Source of the DNA: Parus major
Lineage: Eukaryota; Chordata; Aves; Passeriformes; Paridae
Length of the DNA stretch: 64,000 nt
Assembly (NCBI RefSeq): GCF_001522545.3
Contig: NC_031770.1
Coordinates: 90,848,339-90,912,338 of the forward strand
Direction of reading: 5' to 3'
Part shown: piece after piece, positions 14,936 to 26,087 of the stretch
Layout of the letters: the number at the start of each line of letters is the position of its first letter
Numbering within the stretch: position 1 is the first letter of the stretch
The notes under the pieces: generated by a model
Seen by the model: the letters and a program-made list of their open reading frames with translations, nothing else
Told to the model about the DNA's origin: nothing
The model's database searches: none
Translations under genes and position numbers: made by a program

Positions 14936-17179
14936 CTGAGTGAGAAAATTTAATCATGGTCTTATGCCTACTGTTCTGCAGGGCTGTGCCTTCCCATCAT
15001 ATAAACACTAGTTTCATTTATTGCTGCTTTGTTTTCCACAAATCAATGCTCTGCCACTTTTCTTTTTCATATCTTTGGTTTTAACTGTATATGATATCAA
15101 TCCATACATATGAATTTGGCAAGAAAGGAAGTATCTGTTCAAGGTGTCACAGTTGTAGATCCACGTCCACCTGCTGTCCACCACAAACTGGCCTGATACC
15201 TGCAATATCTGAAAGACGTGCTATGGAAACACCGAATTTTTAAGGTGCTTACCCAAGTACATGTTAAAAGCTTGCAACTTTTCTTTCAAACAACTGAAGT
15301 ACTGATAGATAAGAAATTTATAATCAAATGCTAATAAAATTTATTTATTGTAAAACCAAGGAGAACTCTTGGTCTGTCAGCAGCTAGCTTCCTTGCAACT
15401 CTGAATGTGCCTTTATTGAGAAACACATTTTATACAGCACACCAGTACAGTGTACAGACAGGAGTGCCCAGAATCACTTTCTGATTTTTTTTTCATAAAT
15501 AAGTACAGTATTCATAAAAAATCAGGATTGAGAGGAAATATATTATTGTCTAAAACATTTAGAATTTATCTATTTCCTAGCTCACAAAATCTCAGGTAAT
15601 AAATATGAATAATTTCATTGAGAATCAGTATTAACGATGACTGGATTTGTCTAGATTTGTTTCAAGTGCAGTCACTTGCATGCACTATTCAACATCTCAG
15701 ATGAGTGCAGGGTAAGTGGAGGAATTATTAGCATCTTGCTCTGTCTCTACCTGTTTTCATGAAACTTGCTGGCACTTATTATCTTTGATTCCCCTACCAC
15801 ATTGTTAAATTTTATTAAATTTATGCAGTAGGCTCAAAAGCTACTGGGAATGGAAAGAATTTTGGCAGAATTTTGTACATGTTTCTTTCCTTGGGGGAAC
15901 CAAGCTAAAAAATAGACATTGCCTTGGATTTGTTCATTCTCAACAACCCTCTGAGGCAGAGATTATTAATTAAAAATATGATAGAGATGACAGGAAAATC
16001 GTAAGTACTTCTGTTCATACTCTTTCATTTGCACTTGTTAGATGGTATTTAACTTCATGAATAGTCCCTCAGAAAGCATGGTGGCATCAACCATTGGTAT
16101 AAGACACTGAGAATCTGCCTTAGTGTAAAAGAAACATGACTTGCTGCAGCTGTCTAAATCATATCAATAAAAATGAGATTACAGAGTTGAAACCCTTAAA
16201 GTGCTAATGTAATTGGCAAAATTCCTGGAGATTTTTAATAAGACCAGCATTTCACCATAGATGTGTTGGCTCTCCTTGATTTTCAAATAAATTAGAAAGC
16301 ATTCCCATTCATGTTTGTTTTGATTGATCCTAAGTATTTATGAACAGATTAGGATAGAAATTTTCTGTACTTGTTGCCCAAAAATGCCTGTGAGTTTTAT
16401 TTATTTCAGTAATTCACTGTCCATTTTAATGGTGTGTGACTGGCTATCTTTTTTTCACTGGATAGATGTTTCTTCTTAACAGAGACAAGTAATCAGTGAA
16501 TAGCAAGTAATGCACTTCTAAAAGGAATCCATAACACTGTCTTAATTAACAAGACTTAAATAATTAATTGCCAGTATAATTTGAGAATGGAAAAAAATAA
16601 GATGCCATGAAAAGCAGAAATTTATTTATTCCCAAAACTTTTCTTTACCTGACTACTTCTGAAAATAAGTATGTAATACTCCCCCTTTGTTGTATTTTAT
16701 TACATCTGTTGTTCAGAAGCTTCCCATTTTATTGCTCAAATCTTGGATTTTTCTCATCTTTATGAGCTTTCACATATTTGCCATTATTGCTTTATGTACT
16801 TGTAATGTTTATGGACTCACATTATATACAATCTCAATTCATCATTATCATTTGCTGTTTTAAGCATGATGTATTATTGTAAAAGTGGAAGATAAAATCT
16901 CCACAGAAAAGCTATCTTTTACAGTAAATTGAACTTCTTTTGTTGCTTTTAATGTTCAATTAATGCATTTTTGATAATTCTGTATTTAATAAATATCTGA
17001 AGGTAACATTTTAATTTTACCTGCCACTGGCATTTTCTGGAAGCCATGTAGTGAGTCTGATGAAAAAAACCCAAGATATTATTTTCGAGGAATGGTAGAC
17101 AAGTAAAAATAACATCTAACTGCCAGTGATGTCTCTTCAGATAGTAACACACATTATCCCCTGGCTATATTATTGTGCT

Positions 17180-18190
17180 TAAGACACTGGTTGAGTCCTC
17201 AGGGAGATCCTCCAGAGGTTCAAGACAGTGGTTTTGCCTCTGGTATCACACAGAGCACATGTCAGATACATGTCACCTCTCTCCCTGTGCCGCCGCTGGC
17301 AGTGGCAATGCCTTTCATACCCTGAGCTGGTTTACAGTCCTTTTCAAATCATGCCTGACGAAACAACAAGGTTTGAACAGCAGGTGAGGGAAAGGAAGCA
17401 CAATGAGAGCAGGTGCTGTTGCAGCAGCCAGAAAAGCCAGGTGTGCACCCACCATAGCACCAGCTCACACCCAGCTTCCAGATGGCAAGTGCCTCCTTCC
17501 CATGTGTCCAGCAGCACCCGCCATCTACAGCCCCTGACAGGAAGCCTGGAACTGCTGACATGGCTTTTCTGTGGAGAATATGAAATACAACTTGTGTGAA
17601 GTTGAGGGGAAAAAAACAAAGTGGCTTAATTAATTTACTAAAACAAACAAAAAAGTCATAATGAATACAATTGTCAGCAAACATGACCTTCACTATTTTT
17701 GAAGTCAGACAACTTTTGAAGTCAGGCACCATCTATGCAATGATACAAGGAACGGTGGCTTTGTGCCTGCAGCACTGGGAATTGGGATGCCTTTCTGAAT
17801 CTCTCTGCTGGCTGCAGGCACCAAGTTTAAGCATGTTTCCTGTCATCACGTCTGCAAATGAAGACAGATGTATTATGCTGTTACTGCAGGGAGCATGCAA
17901 GGGTGACGTTGGGTCTCCTCTCCTGGGCAGAGAGCAGTGTGGCACAGTCTGGAGACATCTGGCCTTCCATGGCAACACTGTCCCACTGCTGCCTGCCCTG
18001 CTAGGGCCTGCCCTGGAGGTGCAAAGGCATCTGAGAGTGAGCGTGGCCCAGGAGGTTTGTTGTGGAACAGCTTCATCCCAGGGGCTCAGCTGCTTCCAGG
18101 CATCATGTCCAACTGCACGTCCTCTCCAGGTCAGTATTCCCTCTTGGGGCTGCCTTGCTCAGAGCTTCGTGTGTCACTTCTGCTTTCTCT
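17180..18190. other. GC-raised block of unknown origin
   Basis: The base composition rises clearly above that of the flanks, and several overlapping frames on both strands stay open as a result. The longest (17671-18276, 201 codons) starts at TTG and reads into the SINE, so it is not a gene. A short direct repeat containing 'tttgaagtcag' lies at about 17696-17726. No CR1, LTR or coding family is recognised. It may be an old, unclassified repeat or a decayed retrocopy. Confidence 0.4.
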
Positions 18191-18192
18191 TT

Positions 18193-18332
18193 ATTCAGCT
18201 AGACTGTTTGTCAGAGCATAGTGCTAATAACATCAAGGTCACAGGTTTGATCCCTGGGTGGGATTCATTCACTTGAGTTGGACTCAATGTTCCTTGTGGG
18301 TCCCTTCCAATTCAGAATATTCTGTGATTCTC
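18193..18332 (+). mobile_element. tRNA-Ile/CR1 composite SINE (TguSINE1-like)
   Basis: The head resembles tRNA-Ile(AAT). An A-box-like segment is at about 18196-18217, the anticodon-loop sequence 'gtgctaataac' at 18221-18231, and the B box 'ggtttgatccc' at 18244-18254. The tail from about 18275 matches the avian CR1 3' end ('gttggactcaatgttccttg', then 'gggtcccttccaa') and closes with the CR1 octamer 'attctgtg'. A tRNA-Ile head joined to a CR1 tail is the published organisation of TguSINE1 in zebra finch. Such a SINE is transcribed by RNA polymerase III and mobilised by CR1 reverse transcriptase. This copy has several head mutations and is probably inactive. It is the strongest marker of a songbird source. 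Confidence 0.85.
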
Positions 18333-18690
18333 TTACTTGAAAATGGGTCAGTATTCATATGAAAGCACAAACAGAATGGCTGTCCCATCTTTGCCACTTT
18401 GACCATGTTTATAAATGTGTGGTGAGGCACAGGGGTACTTCACCCAGGGATGGTGGAGCCCATCCTCATGACAGGAAAAGCCCCTCTCAGATATGTTTCA
18501 CTCTTAATCCCAGCTCACCACTGCCCTTGGAAGAGGAACCCCACAGCTCTTACTATGGAGTGGATGCTGGAGGAGAGAGTCGCCTCCATCAAAGACCCAC
18601 TGCTCAGGATGCCACTGTGGCTCTGCATCACTTCTGTTCAAAATGCCAGCACAGATTGTTGAGTCCCAGTTGTCTCTGACATCTTGGAGT
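18333..18690. other. Continuation of GC-raised block, unidentified
   Basis: The moderately GC-raised sequence continues downstream of the SINE. Two overlapping open frames (106 and 70 codons) lie here but match nothing I recognise. Together with 17180-18190 this suggests that the SINE inserted into an older GC-raised unit. Confidence 0.35.
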
Positions 18691-18870
18691 CTGTCATTTA
18701 GCAGGTTCTGTGTCCATTGAACACATGCTTTACTGAGATCAAGTAGTATAAGTATTTTTCCCTGTCATGTTGTGCTAATCCTTGTGAGTATTTATTACAT
18801 CTACACTGTTACCAACTAAACCTGTCATCAAAGAATTTTCGACAAGACCTGTTTCCAGGATACTACAGCA
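18690..18870 (-). mobile_element. Possible ancient CR1/L3 internal fragment
   Basis: On the minus strand the order of blocks resembles part of a CR1/L3 reverse-transcriptase region: a 'cctgtcatcaaagaatttt'-like segment, then a 'ttactgagatcaagtag'-like segment on the plus strand. The similarity is weak and judged by eye. It may be chance. Confidence 0.25.
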
Positions 18871-19139
18871 GTTACACATATAGGCACTTTTGAAAATATG
18901 CTAGGTATCTATCTGAATCTTTGTGTACCACGTATCTATAAAATCTGGGTTTCAGTCTCCTATTATAGTGGAGATTCAGATCTATGAGGAGTATTTTTAG
19001 CTTCTTATTGCTGATCATGAAGTCTCCCAAGAAATTATTATATGAAAAAACAAAATTAAACTGTTTTAAATGCACCCTTACTATTAATTACAGATAACCA
19101 GCTAACATTGTTAGACACTTATTGAATTCTATTTATACG

Positions 19140-19245
19140 ATATACAAGACAACTAAACAAACTAATAAAACAAAATGTAAAAAAATCCAAACTAAAACCA
19201 ACAAAAAAACCCAACAAAACAAACCCAAACAAACCAAACCCCAGC
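19140..19245 (+). repeat. A/C-rich low-complexity tract, (CAAA)n-like
   Basis: About 105 bp made almost only of A and C, with CAAA and CCAAA units; the complement is G/T-rich. It has no coding potential. Confidence 0.85.
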
Positions 19246-20174
19246 CTTGTATCACATTTAGCAATTGATTTGGAGGTACCTAAAAGTGTTTTCTGTGTTG
19301 TTTGTCTCTCTACAAATCAGAAGGAAGCATTAATTAAAATTTACATGTGAAAAAAATAGCTGATAACTGTACCTGAAGTTTATGAAGTTCATGATGTAGG
19401 TCAGAATGACATAAAGCATCATCTTCAAAGTATCTGACCACATGAACAGCTTAAACTTCGTATTTAATTATAGATTAGTAATCCTGTAAGTCACGCTTAA
19501 TTTATCACTCCTGAAATATTTCTTGAATTCCCACTCAGTGACTAATATGTTACAATTCAGTGTTTGCAGAATGTATTTTTCAGTCTTGCTAGGCCAGACT
19601 TGCTGTCTGCTTTTGTCTTGCTGACAAAAAACAAAAGGTTGGCATTTAAGTTCAGAACTGCTAACTCAAGACCCAGTGTTCAGCCAGCACCTGGTGTTCG
19701 TGGCTTCTAAGACCTACAGGTTCCTCATCTTTTAAAGTCTTTCAGGAACAGCTGCAGCAGTGTCCTGTGGGTTCAACAGTGCGGTAGTAAGGCCATTGAG
19801 AGACCCTGAAAATATGTGTGGGGCAGTTCCATTTAAGAATATGAGTCATTTGCTGCACTATTTATATGCCACTATTCAACAAAAATATGACTTTTAACAA
19901 TACCTTTTTTTTTTCTTCCCAAAAATGAAGCACACCTATCCCATAGACTTCTGTGTAATATCTTTGTATAAACAGAACTGGAAGGTGTCAGAGGCATTTT
20001 TGTCCACAGTCCGAGATGGTTTGAATTCAGATTTCTCAGCTTCTGGGGACATTTCTATAGAGAAAAAAGAGGCAAGAAGCAGAGATATTGTATAGCCTAA
20101 TGGCTAGGACACTCACTGAATGCTGGGTCTCATCCTTCCTGCCATCATTCCTTATGAAACTTATATTACACAGA

Positions 20175-20205
20175 TTTATGCATTCCTGCATAAAATGCAG
20201 GAATG
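20175..20205. repeat. Two overlapping perfect inverted repeats
   Basis: TTTATGCA (20175-20182) pairs with TGCATAAA (20187-20194) across a 4-nt loop. CATTCCTGCAT (20181-20191) pairs with ATGCAGGAATG (20195-20205) across a 3-nt loop. The two stems share bases, so only one can form at a time. Confidence 0.9.
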
Positions 20206-23200
20206 GACCTTGAAACAGGATTGAGACCAATAGCAACTTCACTTCCCCTCCGGCTGTGCCTGAAAAGAGATGAGTGAGCACTGTAAAAGAAAGGATCTCT
20301 TTGCCTCATCTGGCAGGCCTTCATGTGCATTTCCTATCAGGGAACAAAGTACCTAAATGTTAAAACAGTTCTGTATGAACACAAAAAAAACAAACTGGTC
20401 TCCTGTGCATTTCATGCATGTACACTCTTGGGTTTTTGTTAAGCAAACAGTGCATTTTGTAATAGTATTTTCCTAAGAGTCAGTTATTTCTTAGTCCCTA
20501 GGCCCTTAAAAAGGTTGAAGAATATTTTTTTGTCATTGAAACCTCTTCCAGTGAGAAGAATTTTTAATAGTCTTTATAAGTAACAGGTTCCCTATTGTAG
20601 CACTGAATGTGCTTGTTCTGTGTTTGGCTTTCCCCAAATGCCCATCTCCTCTGTAACGAACAGCTCACAGACTTTGCAACCGTATTTATACATTTTATGT
20701 CCAAATACCTCCTTAGGATTTTTGTTAGGCAAGACTTCGAATATTTTCAACATAGATTTAGCATAACCTAGAGGTCTAGCTTCTTCTATTGAGATAGTGC
20801 ACCAGCTGATTAGGATGAATATGATCAATAGAAGAAGCTTTGCAGATACTGTAAATCTGACTTTTCTTTGCTTCTTTCCATTTCTGTTGCCTAAAATACC
20901 CCTTGGAAAAGTAACATTTTTACCAAATAAAGTCTCTTCATTATTTTTTTTTTTCCAGAGCTTCTAGGTGTGTTTAAACCGTACAGGTACCATGGATGAA
21001 TGATGTCAGGTTTACAGGCAATTAGATATAGTGTTAGCAAGTACAACTACTTCTTAATTTCCCCTTATACTTTTCAGGCTTTTTTGATTCCCATAAGAAG
21101 GACAAATCTACTTTAACCAATAGATAGAAGCCAGTGGTAAAAAAGTATTACAACCTGCTGCTATTCCATCAGTTTCATTTCCTTACTTAGTAGACTTGAA
21201 TATCCGACCATGTAGATCTTCACCTTTCAGTTGAGTCTATTATCTAAGGCTTTCTAAGCAGTTATGATACAGCTTTCATTTCAGTTTTCACCTTTTTCTT
21301 CTTTTCATGTTTGTGCTCTGTAAAAGCGCAAACAACCCTTTTGTTTGACAAGGTATTTGGAAACTTACATCCTAGTGCACTGGGTTTGGAGTATCTTTTT
21401 CCTTTCCTTTGCTGAAGGCAGCCTATCTTTCTCAGAAGTTTTCCTAGAAATCATTACTTCTAGCTTGCTTTATGTTGCTATTTTTGTCCTTTAGCACCAC
21501 TGCCTATGTCAGTGGTGACAACATTGTGGGAGAAGACTGAATATCCATATAAGTTGCATAAAGGAAGCATCTGATATGGCAATGTTGGAACTTTACAAGT
21601 ATAGTTTTTCTTTTTCACTTATTACTTTCTTTTTCACAGTGTCCATCATCATTTGTTTATCATTAGTTGCCTAATTTAGAGTTTAACCGTGCTTGAACAG
21701 AGATTTTGGACAGAGAGCTGTGCTAGCATAATTCAGGTAGAATCAATATATCCTGAGCTTCTGTGATGTATACCCTCAAAGCTTCCTTTTTTTAGAAAAC
21801 ATACTGACCAGTGATGTTCTGCTCTAATTCTGCTGGAAGAAGTGGCAGCAAACCACATCAAACCATTAGTCTTCATTTGAAAGAGTGGGGGATGCAATAC
21901 AGATAGTTATAATCACCTTTGTGGCACCAGGGAAGCAGAGTTTTAAAAAGTAAGTACTTTTATAATGCTAATAGAGAGAGAAGAAAAGAATTTCACTGTG
22001 TCATCTGGTCAAGCTCTCTTAAACCCACCAAATAAAATTATTGCTATCAGCCACATAAATTTTGAATGGACCCTGAAATCACAGTTGTGGAACAGTTAAT
22101 GTGGGCTGGTGGTTGTTGGAACAAGGGTGCTTTTGAACCTCTACCACATAATGCATATTGTTATCAGCATTTATGTACCTGTATTCACTATTCAGATACT
22201 AAGATGATGAACATTTTTAGTATATGCTACATAGCCTGTGTAAGAAAGATGCAAATCCTTCCTTTTTTTTTTCTTTAGTAGAATTATCTGCAAATGACAT
22301 TAGAAATTTCACAACTTTTTTATTTCCTTGGTGTATGCACAGGAAAAAAACAGAGAAAGGCAATATTTATTTTGATGAAAATACATACATATAATGTATT
22401 CTAAATAAAGGTATTTGATATTTACAGTAAATGTTATCTGATGGTGTTGTAATTTTGTTGAAATGTTTAAAATAAAGACTAAAAAACACCCCAACCTCAC
22501 ATACAGTGAACAGTGATTAACAGTGAAACAAATGGTTTTGCTACACATGCATGTATTACTATTTAAAGGTTGGCCTTTTTGTACAACTGGAGGGCAACAG
22601 TTCTCATTAGCTTTAGAGAGCAGATCAACCCATTTTAAACATAGTAAGAATCTCTTCCAGACAGAAATTCTTGCTTCTGGAATAAAAAGTATTAGGATAT
22701 TAGTGTACTGGCAAACTAAATATCTAAAAGAAAATCCATCCAGCTCATTACAGCAAGATTTCTCTAAATTAGCAGTAAAGAAGAAATTGTCTGGTTCGGG
22801 TGGAATAGATATTGAAAAAAATTAAATGAATACTATGGCTGAATGGACTGTTTTTGATTTACATTTAAGATTCTGTTGGATCTTCACTGAGTGCCTTCAC
22901 ATCACTTCTTGAGGACTAGAAAGATAATATACAGAATCTCTTTTTTTTGTTAAGACATACTGTTTGGAAATAAATTAGAAAGGCCTGAAAGGAAAAATTC
23001 ATCTGTATGCTATGTGCAATCGTTAATCGTGAGAGAGGGAAGATAAATGAACCAAAACAAAGATATATTTTTTGAGGATGTTAAATCAGTAGTCTGCAAA
23101 AGGGGCAATTAGTAGTATTTTTCTAAGAGCAATTTAGATTAAATAGCTGCTGTATGCTATTTTTATTCCATGCCTGAGTTGTCTTTAAAGCAATTTTAAG

Positions 23201-24430
23201 AGAGCATATATTCTGTTAGCCTGTGTTTTGAAACCAAGGTAGAAAAAGACTGTAGCCTGTTGCAAGCATAATGCTCTAAACATTCATGTGCTATTAATAG
23301 ATTAAGTGGGCAGGAATTTCCTACCCACTGCAGTTTTTCTCTATTTTATTTTTTCCAGTGGTTGATAATTTGCATTTTATGACATTTCATAATATATGCT
23401 CCCAATTACAGGAAAATAGGATTTATTTTACTTTTTAGACAGAATTAGTGTTGGTTTATGTGGTAAACATGCTAGCAAAATTTCCCCTTTTATTGTGTGC
23501 TCCAGGTCTCTTGCCACATTCAATACCATTCTTTTCAGCATAATCTCCATTAGTTTAAAGTCCAGATTTTCTTTTGCTACAGTGAAAACGCTGTGCTCAA
23601 ACTGCTTGAGGTTTTTAAAGACAGTTCATGTGTTTGGTCTTTTGTGTGCCGATTTGTAGCTTAAGCTAGCATATTTGAATACCTGTGCCACCATATTCAT
23701 AATATTATACAACATACATTGAGTTAAAAGTTCTATTTTCTGCATGGACAAGAATATGTAACGGTCCTCTATCATTTCCACTAGTCCCCCTTATTGCTTT
23801 ACGATGTTGCATCAGCAGTGTGTTTATTATACTGATTAACACCTACTGTTTACAAAGGCTAGAAACTTTGTGTTTGATTATCTTCTTGTGTACCTCTCCA
23901 TTTTGATTCCATAAAAGGATTTAGCAAGTTACCAGTAAAATCCCAATTACCTGGTTTCCATTTTCCTTTTGAGAAAGGTGTGATTGGCATGATGACCACC
24001 CATCAAAATCTGTCTCATGTTGAAGTACCCGCCATGCTTTAAGTTTATAAAGTTATGTGAAGTCAGAACTACTCAAATATAGTCTGATAATCTTCTTATC
24101 AAAGTCACTGATTGCGTAAGAAATGACCAGTGTTTGAGCACAGTACAAGGCCACATTGTTCTCAGTATATTAATATTTCCTTGACTGGGTCATGTTAGGC
24201 TACACTCAAATTATTAGAACTTCTGTTCTAATGTTGCTAAATGTGTAGGAAAAGAAGTGACTTCAGGCTGGTCCATCAAAAACTACTGACATTTACATGT
24301 GACTATTAAAATTGACATTGCAAGAGTAAAAGTTAAAGATTAAACCTGGAAATCTACCAAAGCATGACTGCTTTTGGTTCTCCAAACAAAGACCACTGAC
24401 ATCTACCTTTAAGATGTTTAACACTGTGAC

Positions 24431-24492
24431 TTGGCAAGCACCAAAGCTTGCCAAACCTGTAAAAATCACATCTGCTGTGATTTTTACAGGTT
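24431..24492. repeat. Two adjacent perfect hairpins (8-bp and 17-bp stems)
   Basis: TTGGCAAG (24431-24438) pairs with CTTGCCAA (24447-24454) around an 8-nt loop. Sharing one end of that stem, AACCTGTAAAAATCACA (24454-24470) pairs without mismatch with 24476-24492 around the loop TCTGC. The 17-bp stem is far longer than expected by chance in 64 kb. No transposase or tRNA is recognised. It could be a palindromic mini-transposon, a structured RNA, or the product of template switching during replication. Confidence 0.95.
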
Positions 24493-24572
24493 ACTTGCGG
24501 CAGCACACACTAGGTCAAGAATTTGGACAAGTTTAACACCGTGAACTGCATTTGTGATGCTAAGAGCCCTGT

Positions 24573-24590
24573 GCAGATCTACAGATCTGC
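24573..24590. repeat. Perfect 8-bp inverted repeat with 2-nt loop
   Basis: GCAGATCT and AGATCTGC are separated by AC. It lies about 80 bp after the stronger hairpins at 24431-24492 and may be part of the same palindrome-rich patch. Confidence 0.85.
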
Positions 24591-25279
24591 TACTTGCACT
24601 GGATGTTCAAGTTTCTTTATGGGTTCTGTCACTGATTTCCTTTATGTCTTAAGAAAGCATTTTGATTTCTTGCAAACAGTTTTAAGAACTGAAGGAGGGA
24701 AAGCACAGGTTTGTTTTCTTTTCTAGGTAAACTTCACAAAGCAAGTAATGGTGGACGAATTAGACAGTGTTAGTGATAAATAATGTCTATCTTTGGTATC
24801 TGTGAGCTCTGCAGTAAAAGAAAACCTGCCCATATGCACTGGGGGTGGAGAGAGAAGGTTTTATAACAGATTTAAAATTAGAAAACAAAATGGCCTGATT
24901 AACAGCAGTAGGAAGAGTTCTGCAGAGGATGAGGGAGAAATTAACGGATGACATTCAAAGGCAGCTGTGAAGTATGAGAAGCTGCAGTACGCGGAGGTAG
25001 TCAAATCTAGCAGTACAGTGAGTTCTGAATGATGCTGGAATAAATCAAAAGTCTGGGTGGGGGGATCTCTCAAGTGGTGGATCATAGCTAAAAGGTGGAT
25101 CACCTCTGCTTACACAGACAGTAAGCCAGTAGATTCCATCCTGAACTACAGCACTATATTAGTGTTAGAAGCAGTTGATATTTAGGGGATATGTACAAAG
25201 ATATTTCAAGCAAACTGACAATGGTTTTAGCATGTGCTGGGGTTTTTTTTGGAAACAGAGTGAACCTCACCATTTTATA

Positions 25280-25325
25280 CTTCAGAAAGCAAATGTAATT
25301 TGCTTCAGAAAGCAAATGTAATTCA
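25280..25325 (+). repeat. 23-bp tandem duplication
   Basis: Two adjacent copies of a unit containing 'cttcagaaagcaaatgtaat' are offset by 23 bp and identical over about 20 bp. This is a recent local slippage duplication. Confidence 0.9.
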
Positions 25326-26052
25326 CCCACTTGCTATTTCCATCTGAGACTATATGTTTCCATGAATTCTACTTACCTTGTAATAAGGAAAGAATAGAGA
25401 GCCTTCACAAATGTGCTTTCTAATAGTTAGAATCTGGATACATAGTGCAGGGAATGAGGAGAGGCAGTGTTGCAGAGCTGCGTTATAGAAACTTCATGCC
25501 TCAGTCAGGGTCCTGAATGAGGGTTTCCTGCAGGCAGCTTTCCAGCAGAGGATCCACTACAGTGATAATGTGGACTGCACCCTTTCCTCTCAATGCCCTG
25601 GACCTACCCTTACTGCCAACAGCACAAAGAGGCAACATAACCTGCTCATCTCCAAAGCAGTTTGAGAGAGGAAAGTTGCAGGTGATTAAAAGGCAAAACT
25701 GAATGTACACAGACACACTGTAAAGACCTCTTCATTACTAAATATATTATGGCTTTCTCTACCAATACATTCTTTATAGCAAAACTGTAGGAAACATAGT
25801 ATTTTTTTATGATAGACCAATCTGACTTGTAGTGAACTATTCTGATGAATGTGGTTGAATTGAGTCTACCTTTCCAAAGAGAAGTTATCTCTGGTAATGA
25901 CAGGAGAAATCATACAAGCTTTTTCATAATAGGTATGACTAAGTAAAACAAGAAAATAGATCACTAATTAGAGAATATTTAATCCTACTATGAAATTATA
26001 TCTGCTCGTTTTCCCATATGTAATCATATCTAACATATCTACTCATATGCAT

Positions 26053-26087
26053 ATGCAACCATATCTAATACCTAAATATGGTTGCAT
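26053..26087. repeat. Perfect 12-bp inverted repeat
   Basis: ATGCAACCATAT (26053-26064) pairs exactly with ATATGGTTGCAT (26076-26087) across an 11-nt loop. It sits in AT-rich sequence with several partial 'catatct' repeats just upstream. Confidence 0.9.

Larger units (their letters stand above)
5641..17170. other. AT-rich non-coding stretch
   Basis: I see no gene or clear mobile element here, apart from a possible ancient CR1/L3 end near 14.9 kb and the microsatellite near 11.8 kb. The open frames are short, unrelated to known families and without credible splice contexts. A CTCF-like core occurs at 12230-12243 (12 of 14 positions by my reading). Confidence 0.7.

Noticed and set aside
18193..18265. 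A functional tRNA-Ile gene
   Set aside because: The A-box region has insertions and the acceptor stem is not paired; a CR1 tail follows directly, so it is a SINE head.
17671..18276. 201-codon open frame on the plus strand
   Set aside because: It starts at TTG, lies in the GC-raised block where stop codons are rare on both strands, matches no family I know, and ends inside the SINE.
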